Positions 10,040-22,457 are shown, numbered from the stretch's first letter. The stretch: 64,000 bases of DNA from Echinarachnius parma (GCA_037951105.1 JBAMJV010003291.1:67001-131000), one strand, 5' to 3'. The notes: generated by a model not told the origin, from the sequence alone. Made by a program: numbers and translations.

Positions 10040-11855
10040 CTGGTGACCGGTTATACTATTACTGAAATGGTAAGCAGCCCTTTGTCCTAATTCCTAAGCA
10101 GAACTAGAGGGATAGACTGGATAAAGAAAGGAAACAGTTAGAATATATCTGGTGGCAAATGGCAACCATCAATGGGCCTGCAGGTGCAAAATGGTTTAAC
10201 TGGTTACCGGTAGTTTTTGTCTTTTTAGTCCAGACTAAAGTTGAGCTACTGATGTGACATCGGGCCAATGATGATAAGGATAAGCGGGGAGGGGGCTGTG
10301 AGGCGAAGAGGTACGAACCATTAACACTGTAGTTCGAATACATAATTTTCAGTTAACTGTTCGTACCTCTAAATCTCGATTAAACCAACGTTTGTATTAA
10401 TTTTCTTTTTAAGAAGACGATGACGCGTATTTCGTTATAATATTGTCCAAAAAGATTGGAGGAACAACTTAGTCAAAGGGAAACAGGACTGACAAATATT
10501 TTGTTTTTCCTGATGCCACTTAGCGCTTTTATTCACAAGTCGCTATCAATCAGTATCAAGGAGAGAAAATACATTTGATCCCCATCGAGGGACAAAGTAT
10601 CGATCAGAAGCAAAGGCAAACAACCTATTCAAAACCGAAAAAATAAAGGAACATTTAGCCAGCGGTCATTGTACCCTAAATTTGAATTGATTATTATAAA
10701 GGAAATGAATTCCAGGTTTGTTTTTGTTTAGACGGGAATAATTTTCGCCTCAGGGATATTATCGGAGGAGGAGCAGGCAAGGAGCAAAAAATAATCCCGT
10801 TGAGAGACGACGCATTAACGAATATATCTGACTCAATACAAAAATCAGGCCGGTAGCCAAGATTTTTCTGGGGGGGGGGGGGGGGGTGCGATAAAAAGTT
10901 ATCCGCAAAAACATAATCTTGATTATGCAATGCGGAATGTAACAAAAGATAATGGCATTGATCGGTTGTTTGCATATCTGCTCGTTTTTCATATTCTTAG
11001 GGCGGTCTTAAATCGAGTATCTATATTGGTTGAAACAGTTGTTATAAATCATACTACCTGTAACAAAATAATATTATCATCGTTCAGTATTAGCCAACCA
11101 ACGCATTGAAATGAACGGTGGGCTAATGGTTTAATCAAACAAAATAACATGTATAAACCCGGACTGAATAAAAAATACTCGACATTTCTGCGCGATAACA
11201 GGCCTGATATAATCATCTAGAAAGATGTTTGCTAGAATGAACGATATCTTTCGCATCTATAAGTTCATTATAAGACCATTCGAAAGGGCAATGAATCAAC
11301 AAGTGCGGAGCAAGGATGAATTTCTAAGCAATTATTTTACATTTCTTCGTACATCGACCTATTTTGTTTTTAAGGTCCATCCACATCGCTCGATTGGTCA
11401 CGCTGGGGTAATAAAGTGCAATCTCGTTGTGAAAAGTTTATCATCCTTTCCTTGGTTTATGATTGTGTTGCTGTTGTTGTTGTTGTTGTACGAAGTAGAA
11501 CAAAACATTCTGGTGGAGTGATCAGACATGTCAGAGGGAAGAGGGAAAACCCCGGTCTTCAAGCTTCATTAGGTTCCCATTCATGCATGACTGAATGACT
11601 GATGTCAACAGTGCGTGCAATCATTTGAAATAAGGATGTCTTATAGCTTCCGGCTAATGATGACTGTTAGTACATAATACAGGCGTTTATTGAAATTTAA
11701 TGAGCCTAAAAACATGTGCATAATCCATTGATATTCGTTTGAAGGAGGAACCTGAATTAGTAACATGTTGACAACAAGTTAATGTGTAATGAACACATCA
11801 TTACATGACATATTGCAGTATATCATCGCGTTCACACTGTACCATAAAGTCAGCT
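10040..11855. other. intronic sequence with no gene
   Basis: Bases 10044-10220 hold an imperfect inverted repeat actggtgaccggtta / taactggttaccgg. Bases 10870-10887 are a poly-G run. Bases 11468-11489 are a (TTG)n tract. No coding or RNA feature was recognised. Confidence 0.4.
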
Positions 11856-11857
11856 CA

Positions 11858-12025
11858 GGGTCCCCGTTGCAGAAAGATATGCAATCGATTGTGAAGTTGC
11901 AATTACATGCACGTCAGACAATTTCCACAGTTGTACCAATCAGATTTGCACATTTCAGTCGCATGATGTGACTTGCAATTAAGTGCATCTTTACAATCGA
12001 TGGCATCTCTTTCTGCAACGCGGCC
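11858..12025. mobile_element. foldback MITE, CCCGTTGCAGAAAG type (copy 1)
   Basis: Terminal inverted repeats gggtccccgttgcagaaaga and tctttctgcaacgcggcc, with subterminal gcaatcgattg / caatcgatggc. About 168 bp. A second copy follows 13 bases later in the same arrangement. Confidence 0.75.
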
Positions 12026-12038
12026 TTGGCCGAGTCAT

Positions 12039-12205
12039 GGGCCCCGTTGCAGAAAGAGATGCAATCGATTGTAACGTTGCAATTAATTGTTAGTCCGATT
12101 ATATGACTAAATGCGCACATCTGATTGGTTTAAATGCGCACATTTTCTGACTTGCAATTAATTGCAACTTTGCAATCGATTGCATCTCTTTCTGCAACTG
12201 GGCCC
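12039..12205. mobile_element. foldback MITE, CCCGTTGCAGAAAG type (copy 2)
   Basis: Terminal inverted repeats gggccccgttgcagaaagag and ctctttctgcaactgggccc, with inner gatgcaatcgattg / caatcgattgcatc and ttgcaattaattg. It follows copy 1 after 13 bases (ttggccgagtcat). Confidence 0.8.
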
Positions 12206-12489
12206 TGGACTAGTTTCTTGGCGATATTTATTCGTATAATATTCTTCAACTGACCCCAAAAAGCCCACAGAGGGCGTATATGCCAAGTGAGTAGCTAATT
12301 TCACTCGGAATACGCTTCAATTGAAATAATATATAATATCATTTATTCGGGTCGGTTGACCCGAGATTTGAGTCAGACAAAGCTGTGTCGTGTGGACACA
12401 TTGCATTTCAACTGCATCTGGGGACCATCCAAGGGCATTACAAGGTACGAGGATAATGATTACCAACATTAACGGCGGAATGTCTCTGA

Positions 12490-12860
12490 AGACATTACTT
12501 CTATGAAAACTTGATCGAGTATGGTCGTTACTGGAACATAATCACAATTCCAAATAGATTATGTAGTCAGCACAGAAATTAAAGTAGTCAAACGGTCCCA
12601 TATGATTTTCATTACTGGAATATAATCACACTTTCAAATTAGCTTTGTAGTCCGTATGGAAATTAAACAAAATATAATACCCCATGATTTTCCAGGCCTA
12701 TAACGCGAAAACGAAAACAACTCGCTCGGTTATGGTCATTACTGGAACATAATACAACTTCCAAATTAGTTGTGTAGTCCGCATGGAAATTAAGCAAAGA
12801 TAATCCCCAGTGATTATCCAGGCCTGTGACGCGGAAAGAAAAACTTGATTGGATAGGGTC
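12490..12860. repeat. degenerate tandem repeat, about 3 units
   Basis: Units share attactggaacataat, a caacttccaaattagtt-like segment and gtagtccgcatggaaatta, starting near 12525, 12610 and 12738. Spacing is about 85-125 bp. Not coding. Confidence 0.6.
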
Positions 12861-12965
12861 ACATACTGAACCCATGTGGGACCGGCGGGGACTGCGGGTC
12901 GTGGTCTGTGGACAATCATTAAAATCGAAATGTCCTTGAACCGTTTGGAACGTAATATCTATGCG

Positions 12966-13410
12966 AGAGCGTTTTCACACTGGTAATTGCAATCATGATT
13001 GGAGTTATGTTTACAATCACGGTGATTATGTTGCCTTGCTTTCACACTACGAAAACAAACTGTGATTACAATCACAGTTTCTGGAGACGTACCTGTCAAT
13101 CAAACAAGGAGAACACTAGTACTACACTGCATGACTGCATTCGAACCGAAGAGCGCCCCGTTTATTGGTGGATGTAAAGTCACGTAAGCTCCGCCTCCCA
13201 AATCATGTTTTGAAGGTCAAGCCGTTCACACTACCGATTCGCACTGTGATTTGAGTGAATCGTGATTTGAAAACACCTCTGGACCATGATTTGAGTTCGG
13301 CGATTCGTGATTCCAATTAGTGTTCACACCGTCAAAAATACCGTGATTGGAATGAAAAATAACTCAAATCATGATTGAAATCACGCATTTTCGCCAATGT
13401 GAAAAGGCTC
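12966..13410. mobile_element. MITE with GAGCGTTTTCACA ends
   Basis: Left end gagcgttttcacactgg; right end ccaatgtgaaaaggctc. The interior is rich in variants of aatcatgattg and cacgattc on both strands, a subterminal-repeat pattern of non-autonomous DNA transposons. Confidence 0.65.
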
Positions 13411-13891
13411 CTAGTAACAAACAAGTTTGTTTAATTACCAGGATAATTACACTTGATACTAGAAAATATGCAGTGACACATATGTACCACCTGGCACCCA
13501 AAGCACAGAGGGTGATACAGGACTAGGTTCTACAATCTTCTAAAGCAAAGTGGGTGAATGGAAAGCAATTTTACAAATCAAACAGCGACAAGTTTGAGTA
13601 GATTTTGATATTCCAATCAAGATATACGATTTGTTTAAATGTTCATAAAGATCTGGTATTATGGCTCTTTGCTAAATCTGTGATGTCACACACAAAAAAA
13701 AAATCTGTACAAAAGAGTCCACAAATTGTAACTTTTCATGAAAATCATGAAAATACATCCTTCCCTCTAACTCTTATTGTATACTTAGGTATGTTTTAGG
13801 AGAGTTGAAAGAATTGCATGCATTCAAGGTAAAACCTCCTTATTTGGTTAATTGATATCCAAGAAGAACAAAATATATAAACATCTAGGTA

Positions 13892-14118
13892 CAATGGGTG
13901 ATTTAAAGTATGGTGTTTAGGGCTGGTGTTAGTGTTTATCAAACTGGTGTTTGTGTGTAATAAACACTAACACCGGCCTTAAACACCATACTTGAAATCA
14001 CCCATTGGGTGATTTCAAGTATGGTGTTTAGGGCTGGTGTTAGTGTTTATAAAACTGGCGTTTGTGTGTAATAAACACTAACACCGGCCTTAAACACCAT
14101 ACTTGAAATCACCCATTG
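13892..14118. mobile_element. two overlapping copies of the 112-bp hairpin element (copies 2 and 3)
   Basis: The first hairpin runs 13892-14007 and the second 14004-14118. They meet at cacccattgggtg, where the end of one is also the start of the next. Each has arms gggtgatttcaagtatggtg / caccatacttgaaatcaccc. Sequences are nearly identical to each other and to 9925-10036, so the duplication is recent. Confidence 0.85.
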
Positions 14119-14335
14119 TCAGTGGAAGGGTGTTTTAGTGTTAGTGACATCACATATTCTGGCACTTTTCTATCTAGAGAGGGCGGCAAACAAAACTAAA
14201 TTTGCTCAAAATTTGACTGTTGGGTTTCTAAAAACTGTTGTCCTTTCATTCAATCCTCATTAACATTTAGGGAAACAATAGCCACTCTCGTATGGAATAT
14301 GTTAATAGCTACACAGCTTGTACTGTAATGGATAG

Positions 14336-14758
14336 TTAAACGGGTACCACCACCCAAAAATAATTCTTATAAATGAAAGGTAACATCTTTAGTAGTCCAT
14401 TCCGTCAAAAATATGTTTCCAACAAAAAAAAAAAAAAAAAAAAAAGACAATTGGAAAAAAGACATCACCATACTACAACACGTATTCATGGGTCTGCATA
14501 CAAAGACTACCTTTTGTCTAGGACAAACGCATCGTCCGTGATTATATTGTCTCCAAACGTACGCGTAAATATAATTGGCGCACTCGTTTGGGGCATACAG
14601 AACCATAAGGCCAAAATGGTTCAGTAAGTAGTGGTAGTTAAGTGCATTGTTTATGAATTACACAACCCATTGCAACATTTTAGGCATCTTTTTGATATCA
14701 CACAACGGTACCAAAAGATATAAGTATGCGTTGTTCCTTGCCTGGTGGTCCCCTTTAA
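14336..14758. mobile_element. TTAA-flanked MITE (family 3, copy 1)
   Basis: Left end TTAAACGGGTACCACCACCC; right end CCTGGTGGTCCCCTTTAA. Related along its length to 26728-27152 (agtccattcc, aacgtacgcgt, ggcgcactcg, tgcattgtttatga). The right TTAA at 14755-14758 is also the left TTAA of the next element. Confidence 0.8.
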
Positions 14759-15340
14759 AGGGATAGTTGAGTTTTGGTAGAGAGGGCGCTACACAAAATA
14801 ATTTGTTGTGAGATAATGAAAAACTGAGTGTCAAATTCGAAAGAGCATACAATTTTAATGACAGAATAAACTTTATTTTATCAAAATCGGTTCAGAAATG
14901 GCTGAAATATCCATAAACATAACCATTTGTAATATATGTGGGGCCCCACAATTATTCGATAATTTTGAGCCAGCCTTTAAAAAATTGTTTAAAATGCTTC
15001 CTCTTTTCAAAAATTTACAAAAGAGGTTTTTAAATACCGTAGTTGTTGATTATCTGTCTATCCAATCAATATTTCAACAAAACATCACATGCACAATATT
15101 TTATTTAAAATGGTTAAAACCGATGTTTGTTTAGAGAGCGCCCTCTTGAGTTCTAACGGCTATTTTTTTTTAAAGAATAACAGGCATTTTACTTTATTAG
15201 TCGTTAGTAATTTTGTATTACTTTCGAGCATGGTTGAGTTATAACTATCAGTTTTTAATGTAATGGTGCAGGTTTTGGTTACTAAATTTCAGTTTGACCA
15301 AAACTGTACTCTCTTTACCAGAACTCAACTATCCCTTTAA
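14755..15340. mobile_element. TTAA-flanked MITE (family 2, copy 1)
   Basis: Left end TTAAAGGGATAGTTGAGTTT; right end CAGAACTCAACTATCCCTTTAA. Its interior matches 43135-43673 and 54423-54965 in the opposite orientation (cagaaatggctgaaatatcc; attttaatgacagaataaac). Contains gggccccacaattatt. Confidence 0.82.
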
Positions 15341-15344
15341 GATA

Positions 15345-16930
15345 ACATCAAGATGCGCTGAACACTTCTCTTTAAAACAAAAACGATCACATAATGTACA
15401 CAAATGTTTCACGAAGTATACGTTTCATATAGGGTGTGGGTCCTACAGAAATTTGTATCTACCAATGCATCGTTTCGAATCTTGACTACACGACAACTGC
15501 AGCTATTAAAATAGAGGTTTTTATTTTATTTTTCGAAGACAATAAGTTACTAAGAATTTGACTAACCAACGAGCATGACGAGGTAGGGCAGGGCGAGACG
15601 GAGGTGGCAAAGCCGACAGGGAAGCATGTCTTTGCGGTGTCAGCCTACACCCCAGATAAAAAGTTATGCCACGCATGTCTTTATAAAATTTTACATGAAG
15701 TGTGTATGTAGGTATGTGTGCGCGTGTGTGTGCGTATGTGTGTGTGTGTGTGTGTGTGTGAGGGGGGGGGGGGGGTATTGTGTGTACGTGTGGAAAGGTG
15801 AGGGAGTATGTCTTTATAATTATCACTAATATTTTACCTTATACAAAACCTAAGTAAAAGGAGGAATTCGAAATGTGCGACATTTTCAACCTGCCTACGG
15901 CGGAAATATACATTTACAAAATTGCTGCGGACTGACATGTCTGACTACGTGTTGTATTCTCAACATAATTATATAGTTTGATGCTTATTTTGACATCAAA
16001 CATTAGATAGTACATTTTGCGTACGTCGTTCGCTAAGGGTAAACCAAAGATGTGACAGGCTAGAAATATTTTGTGCATACAATGTAATGGCTGGTCGTTT
16101 TTTTTTTTTTTTTTTACAGACATGTCAATTGGTTAACTTCAAAAAACCACCCGTTAGCGTCACCATCCGAGAGACGCAGCCTAGGTCCGAAGCCGGGTCC
16201 ATTTTGATTTGATTTTGATTTCGATTTGAATTTATTTCCATATTTTACAAATAATTTTGTTGAACAAGTAAATATACAAACAAACAAACAATATCGAAAA
16301 TAATATCGCTAGTGATAATCGTAGTTATTGATACTAGCGATATTATTTTCGATACTGTATCCGCAATGAGTAATATATTTACCATTATTAAACACACAAT
16401 ATATTCATGAACGAAATACAATATCAAATACACAGAAGATTAATATACAATAAATATTACATAATCAAATTGTAGAGATGTGCGGAACTGACCCCACAAC
16501 CATGACAGCATTGACTAGAGAGTATATTATAAAATACATACACCGTGTAGGTATGATGGGGTGGGGGGGGGGGGGGGGGGGTGTACCATACAGTAAACAT
16601 ACTTTGGACTTCTATCTAAGACGCTCGATTCAAATCAATACAAATAATTTTTAAAATGGGACGATTTCATCACATCCGATTAAAATTATGTTTTTTTCAA
16701 TAAATCAATATTACTTATTGTCACATGTAACGACGACCCCAATATAAATCGCAAAAAAAACAACACAAAAGAAAACGCAACAATACAAACAAAACAAACA
16801 GTCGAAGAGAAGATCAACTAACAATGTTTTGTTGGAAGCAAGAATAAATTGAAATTGAAATTGAAAAACAACGCGACGACAGAATGAAATAGTAAGTGTT
16901 ATGATCAAACGTTACCTATTTAATATAAAT
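15345..16930. other. intronic sequence with simple repeats and LINE tails
   Basis: Bases 15712-15790 are a TG/GTGT tract passing into poly-G. Bases 16199-16250 look like a minus-strand LINE 3' end (ATGGAAATAAATTC followed by AAATC repeats). Bases 16292-16352 are a near-perfect palindrome around aatatcgctagtgataatcg. Bases 16563-16582 are poly-G. Bases 16845-16867 are a (TTGAAA)n tail, perhaps of a plus-strand LINE. No gene. Confidence 0.45.
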
Positions 16931-18095
16931 CTCCCCTGCGAGCATTTGAAACCAAAGCTTTAAGACACCTTGATAACAAGGTTCGATTATTATATACGTT
17001 TATTTTAATTCATATAACTGCAACGTATATCTTGTTATCTCGGATTATGATGAAAATAAACGCGCGAACATATTGAAATCTGTAAATTAATATGAACGCA
17101 TCTGGACTAAATATTATTGCCCCAGATCAAACAAGTCCAAAACAAACAAAAAACCATAAGATACTTTGATGTCGAGGAGAGATTATTGTTTTTTGCAACG
17201 TATGTCTTGTTAACTCACATATATATGATGAAAGAAAATACGAAATAACGAATATATATATTTTGGTATATAAAAGCAATATTCATAATAAGGTAGGAGA
17301 GAAAACAAAAATGAAATATCGCGATATTCTTAGCGGTGCTATAGAAATAATTTGTTGATGATATGTAAAATGTTATGAAATTTTAAAAATAAATGAAGAA
17401 GAAATTAATAGAAAAGCAATTGGTAACAATAGTCAGATTTGACTGATTGCCACCAAATTAAACAACAACAACAACAAACAAACAACAACAACAACAACAA
17501 CGATGAACATACTGGAATCTGCAAGAGACTATATGAAAACATATGGGCTGTATCTAATTCTTCCAGATCATACGAAACGACATTTTAAAAAAGACATAAT
17601 TATTTGTATTATGTTTGTTTTACTTTAATTACATAACTGCAACGTATGTCTCGTTAACTCAAATTATGATGAAAATAAATACGTCGAACAGATTGGAATA
17701 TGCAAGAGAATATGAACACATATGGACTAGATCGATTTAACCCAGATCATACGAAACAAAACCAAAATAATACAACAAAGTGGACATAAGATACCACGAT
17801 GTCGAGGGGAGATTATTTGTATCATATTGTTTTACTTTAATTACTTTAATTACATAACTGCAACGTATGTCTTGTTAATTCAGATTATTATCATCTCAGA
17901 TCATACGACACAAAGTAACAACAACGTTTCTGGTTGTTCAATATTTATTGACAAAATAAGAAATATTACGGCAAACAGACTGCGACAAGTTAGTTAATTT
18001 TGAATACATAATATGGCTGCGCTGAATTCCCCATGGAGCGTTTGAAACCGAATCAGAAAGCTACTAGATACGTTGATGTCGAGGGGAGATAACAT
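16930..18095. repeat. degenerate tandem array
   Basis: Recurring blocks: gcaacgtatgtcttgttaac (near 17018, 17196, 17634, 17858), gatgtcgaggggagat (17170, 17799, 18076) and ccccagatca..acgaaac. A (CAACAA)n tract lies at 17461-17503. Unit boundaries are blurred by divergence and insertions. Confidence 0.6.
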
Positions 18096-18275
18096 AATAC
18101 GCCGTCTGTGTCTGGGGGGGTATGAAACCAAATCAGTGGCGGGTCTAAAAGAGGTGAACGGCGGGGGCAAATGAGGGGGGCATGCCCCCATTCTGAATTG
18201 TTATCCAATCTCGCCAACTTACGCGCGTATGTGGGTCTATAGGAGGGCTGGCGCACGGTGTTTGTTAACTCGAAA

Positions 18276-18665
18276 TTAAAGGGACTTAGTAACATTGTCC
18301 AAATCCTCAAAATCCAATTGGAATTCTAGCGGTTCCTTCATACCTTATATTCTTATTAACAAAAAAAATGCATGGGACAGGTTTCGGTTTTTCAAATTTC
18401 CCTTTCGTTAAAAAGATATTTACGATTGAAGTGTTCAGATGACAAATTATCCATTGGATCGTGAGAACCGTGTACAAAGTGAGTGTAATGAGTTAGTGAA
18501 TGTCACTTTGCATTTGTGCTCATTACTCGACCATGTAAAGTCCATTTTACTTGAAATGTTCACACAACACCCAGTGGACATATCAGATAACAACAATATA
18601 CATTGTATCAAGTCAACCACTCATCACTTTTTGCACATGTCAACAAAGTTACTAGATCCCTTTAA
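18276..18665. mobile_element. TTAA-flanked MITE (family 1), about 390 bp
   Basis: Left TTAAAGGGACTTAGTAACAT; right CAAAGTTACTAGATCCCTTTAA. A full-length copy with the family core caaatttccctttcgtt, gtgctcattactcg and ggacatatcaga. Confidence 0.85.
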
Positions 18666-19080
18666 GATGAAAACACATGCGATGAGCGGGGTGTGTAATT
18701 AACAGGTATTTAATAACACCATACCATCGGTATATCGATGCACCATACATGCAAGCAATTACCTATTTAGTTACCAGTTTCAGCACCTGCCTATGGCAAT
18801 GCGGAGGTCTTTGGTTCAACCCCCGCCATATAACACAATTTCCTGAGCGAATTTAATTTCGTTCATTTTACTTCTGAGCAGTTGTTTTTGGTAATATTTA
18901 AATTCAGTGGACTTTAGCAACTCTGCACCCATAAGTGGAGATCGTTCAGCTATTTCTGATTTCAGATCCAAGCCCCCTTGAAATTCGTCAGTGTCCCTAC
19001 TTTTGGTTCGCTTCGGCTACGCATTGAAACTAATCACCCTATCCTATATCTATAGGGGGTGTCCGGAACAGATTGGTGAT

Positions 19081-20547
19081 CATAGGCGCCGGAAGTGGGG
19101 GGGCAGGGGGGGCGGCCGCCCCCCCAATCCAAAAAGTGGGGGGGCAAAACGCGTTTTTGCCCCCCCAAAAAGCCCCCCCCCCCTCAAAAAAAAGGAAGAA
19201 AAAAGAAAGAAAGAAAGAAAAAGGAAAAGAACAAATTAAATGTATCAGCCAATACTTGTTAATTCTAACGTTTAAAAACTGAGTTATTCATCCATTTAAA
19301 ATTTTCGCTGCGCGCTTCGCGCGCAAACAAATTATCTCAGTTTGTTGTGTAACTTGCATTTGATACGTCTGGGGTGGGTTTTTCTGTACCAGTCCACGTA
19401 CTTCCTGTGTAGGATGTTATTGCTCTGCTGTTTGTGTGACGTGCACCAAATCGCACCATTACAAGTAAATAAATGCAAAATCTTCCCCGTGGGAGGGAGA
19501 TACCCCCTCCCAAACCCTCCCCCTCTGGCTCTGCCCCAGCCCTCGGTCGCTTCGCTCCCTCGGGACTCATTTTTAGTTGTAAGCTATGATGTTGGATCAT
19601 ACAAATGTGGCATATGGTTTATGTTTTTGTATGCACCATATTGCACCATTTCAAGTATATACAGGCCAAATCTTCCCCGTGGGAGGGGGATACCCCCTCC
19701 CAACCCCCTGGCTCTGCCCCAGCCCTCGGTCACTTCGCTACCTCGGGACTCATTTTTAGCTGAAAGTTATGTTGTTGGATCATACATAATGTGGCATATG
19801 GTTTATGTTTTATGCACCAGATTGCACCATTTCTAGTATAAAAATGCAAAATCTTCCCCGTGGGAGGGGGATACCCCCTCCCAAACCCTCCCCCTCTGGC
19901 TCTGCACCAGCCCTCGGTCGCTTCGCTCCCTCAGGACTCATTTTTAGTTGTAAGCTATGATGTTGGATCATATACAAATGTGGCATATGGTTTATGTTTT
20001 TATGCCCCAGATTGCACCATTTCTAGTATAAAAATGCAAAATCTTCCCCGTGGGAGGGGGATACCCCCTCCCAAACCCTCCCCCTCTGGCTCTGCCCCAG
20101 CCCTCGGTCGCTTCGCTCCCTCAGGACTCATTTTTAGTTGTAAGCTATGATGTTGGATCATATACAAATGTGGCATATGGTTTATGTTTTTATGCCCCAG
20201 ATTGCATCATTTCAAGTATAAAAATGCAAAATCTTCCCCGTGGGAGGGGGATACCCCCTCCCAAACCCTCCCCCCTCTGGCTCTTCCACAGCCCTCGGTC
20301 GCTTCGCTCCCTCAGGAATCATTTTTGGCTGTAAGCTATGTTGTTGGATCATGTTTTTATGCACCAGATTGCACAATTTCAAGTCAAAAAATGCAAAAGC
20401 TCCCTTGACCGTGGGAGGGGGGGGGGGGGGGGGGGGGGGGGGTTGGCAACCCTGTGAGTGTGGTCGGGCAAGAGCCCCTAAACACATAAATCGTGAGCCC
20501 CCTTCGGGTTTTGCCCCCCCAATCCAAAACTGCTTCCGGCGCGCCTG
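19081..20547. mobile_element. hAT-like element with 8-bp target duplication and internal 190-bp array
   Basis: The element is bounded by perfect direct repeats TTGGTGAT at 19073-19080 and 20548-20555, the 8-bp duplication typical of hAT transposases. Ends are CATAGGCGCCGGAAG and CTTCCGGCGCGCCTG. The subterminal parts are G/C runs (19098-19190 and 20415-20445). The middle is an array of about five units of 181-190 bp starting near 19481, 19671, 19852, 20042 and 20232, each with tcttccccgtgggaggg and cctcggtcgcttcgctccct. Open frames through the array (Pro/Ser-rich) are repeat-made. No transposase is present. Confidence 0.85.
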
Positions 20548-20763
20548 TTGGTGATGGTAATATGAGAATCCAAGAATTGATTTCCCTGCGTATCTCAGTA
20601 ATTGGCTATCTATTTTCATAATGGTTATACTACGTATATAACGGTCTCCGACGAAATAATTGTTTATTGCAATATTTGCTGTGGTATACGTTTTATTACG
20701 TAATTCAGAAATGACAACATTGAGTTATACGAGCAATGTGACATTTCGCTCTTAGCACTGTGC

Positions 20764-21080
20764 ACACTAAAGGTACAACTTTGCACCTTTAAAGGTGCAA
20801 AGTGATGCAACACTGGCGGCTCCTTTTAAGGTACAACTTTGCACCCTCAACATAGGGTGCAATTTTGCACCCTTTCTTGATGGTGCAATCTTGCACCTTT
20901 AAAGGTGCAAAGTGACACTTTGCACATTTAAAGGTGCAAAGTTGTACCCCAAAGGTACAAGATTGCACCCTCAAGAAGGGGTGCAAAATTGCACCATATG
21001 TTGAGGGTGCAAAGTTGTACCTTAAAAGGAGCCGCCAGCATCACTTTGCACCTTTGTTGTACCTTTTTTTTCTTAGTGTG
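20764..21080. mobile_element. foldback element made of GGTGCAA / GGTACAA words
   Basis: Ends cacactaaaggtacaac and gttgtaccttttttttcttagtgtg. Arms gctcctttt-aaggtacaact / agttgtaccttaaaaggagc. The interior holds many copies of ggtgcaaagt and tttgcacc in both orientations, so several alternative stems can form. About 317 bp. Confidence 0.75.
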
Positions 21081-21084
21081 TGTG

Positions 21085-22015
21085 ACACAATAGGGGTTAA
21101 TCCCCATCGATTGAACTTGTAGCGATTTTTTGATAGAAATAAAGTAATTAGTTATTTGAATTAATTTGTTTCTTTGAATTACATTATTGAGAAATCGTAG
21201 TGATTTTCCGAGAGTCTAATTAATTAGCTGCCGGGATATTGCGTTTTTATCAAAGTACATTACTTTCTTGATATACCGTTGTGATTTTTGAGAAACCAAC
21301 CAATCAGCTGTTTGCAAGCACATGGTTTATTTCTACGAATTATTATTTAAAGAAATCTTGGTCCAAAAATTCCGGGCAATACCGCATTTAATACCGACGA
21401 ATAAACAGCGGCAATACAACTATATCACGTTAAAGACGATGCATTTCCATTGAGGCTTAGCCCTCATCTTAACCCGTTCACTATGAGATTCTGAAATCTC
21501 CATAGACTTGTACACAACCCACTTGGTTCCCGTAGTCAATGGGTTAAGAGCATAATAACAACGACAAAACAACCGTATATCGTAAGGGAGAAACATTTCC
21601 AGCGACGAATTGAACTCTTCTTTAAAAAAAAAAAAAAACATAATTATACAGAGATGATGGGGGGAAATAACCAGAACGTCAATGACGTAGCGCTCATCCG
21701 CCATCTCGCAACATCAACTATCGCAAATTTCATGTGGTACAATTTTCAACTGGTCAAAAAATATAAATTTGACGCCCCGGAAGGGACATGGAAAAAAAAA
21801 AACAAACAAAACAAACAAACAAACAAATAATCAAAAAATTAAACAAAATTTAAACAAATAAAAACAAATAACGAAGAAGAAGCATTTTGAAAACTGTGGA
21901 CGGACGGAAGGACGGATGGACGGACGACGGACGCCACACCATGGCATAAGCTCATCGGGCCCTTCGGGCCGGATGAGCTAAAAAAGGAAGAAAGCAATGC
22001 CAATTTTTAAATATT
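21085..22015. other. intronic sequence with no gene
   Basis: Holds an A/AAAC-rich stretch at 21790-21870 and a GGAC-rich stretch at 21896-21935 (ggacggaaggacggatggacgg). Bases 21512-21545 carry cccacttggttcccgtagtc, related to words at 25183, 42127 and 51700. Nothing else recognised. Confidence 0.4.
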
Positions 22016-22018
22016 TAC

Positions 22019-22190
22019 CAATCGTAGTCGACGACGGCGATGATGAGGCATATGTTCTCCATGCTGTCGGGCGCGACGTCGAATACCATGGCCTCGTTGT
22101 ACACGGGGTTGAGCGTGTTCTTCTTCACTGTCGTCTTCTTCTTCTTCATCCTCTTCCCCTGCGACATCAGTGAGATTTTCACGTAAGGAT
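22019..22190 (-). CDS. SYT: synaptotagmin exon: central C2B
   Basis: A 172-base exon entered in phase 1 (split aspartate codon) and left in phase 2. The acceptor follows a T-rich tract (TTTTTTTTAATACAG|AT) and the donor is GATTG|GTAAAT. It encodes PYVKISLMSQG, then the lysine-rich strand KRMKKKKTTVKKN, the NPVYNEA motif, and the second calcium loop core VVDYD. The lysine-rich strand is the known C2B site for PIP2, SNARE and AP-2 binding. The residue after DYD is built across the splice site as TG|G, tryptophan, where the vertebrate group usually has arginine or lysine. Confidence 0.94.
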
Positions 22191-22439
22191 CTGTATTAAA
22201 AAAAAGGTAAAAGACTCTCTTTAATCTTTTCATCGAAATCATTTTTATAATGCCCCCTCTTGTAGCTCATCCCCTAGTCGATATCGTTGTCATCAATGTT
22301 TTTTTTTTTTATATATTATTCTATTTCTCCTTCATCCACTTTTCTCGCGACATCAGTGATATTTTCACGAAATGATATGTACCAAAAACAAGTAAAAGAC
22401 TATTATCTCTGTTATTTCATTGAAATAATGAACGTGATA

Positions 22440-22457
22440 CCCCCCCCCCCCCCCCCC
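22440..22457. repeat. poly-C run
   Basis: A C run of about 18 bases between two stretches that both contain a version of gacatcagtgatattttcacg (near 22160 and 22350). The second is outside the exon, so an exon-flank segment appears to have been duplicated. Confidence 0.5.

Noticed and set aside
18785-18840. tRNA-like sequence with ggttcaacccc
   Set aside because: B box is imperfect and no A box or clover-leaf could be fitted.
19342-20554. Several Pro/Ser-rich frames of 90-164 codons
   Set aside because: Each 190-bp unit of the array in the hAT-like element gives the same peptide in different frames; no gene.
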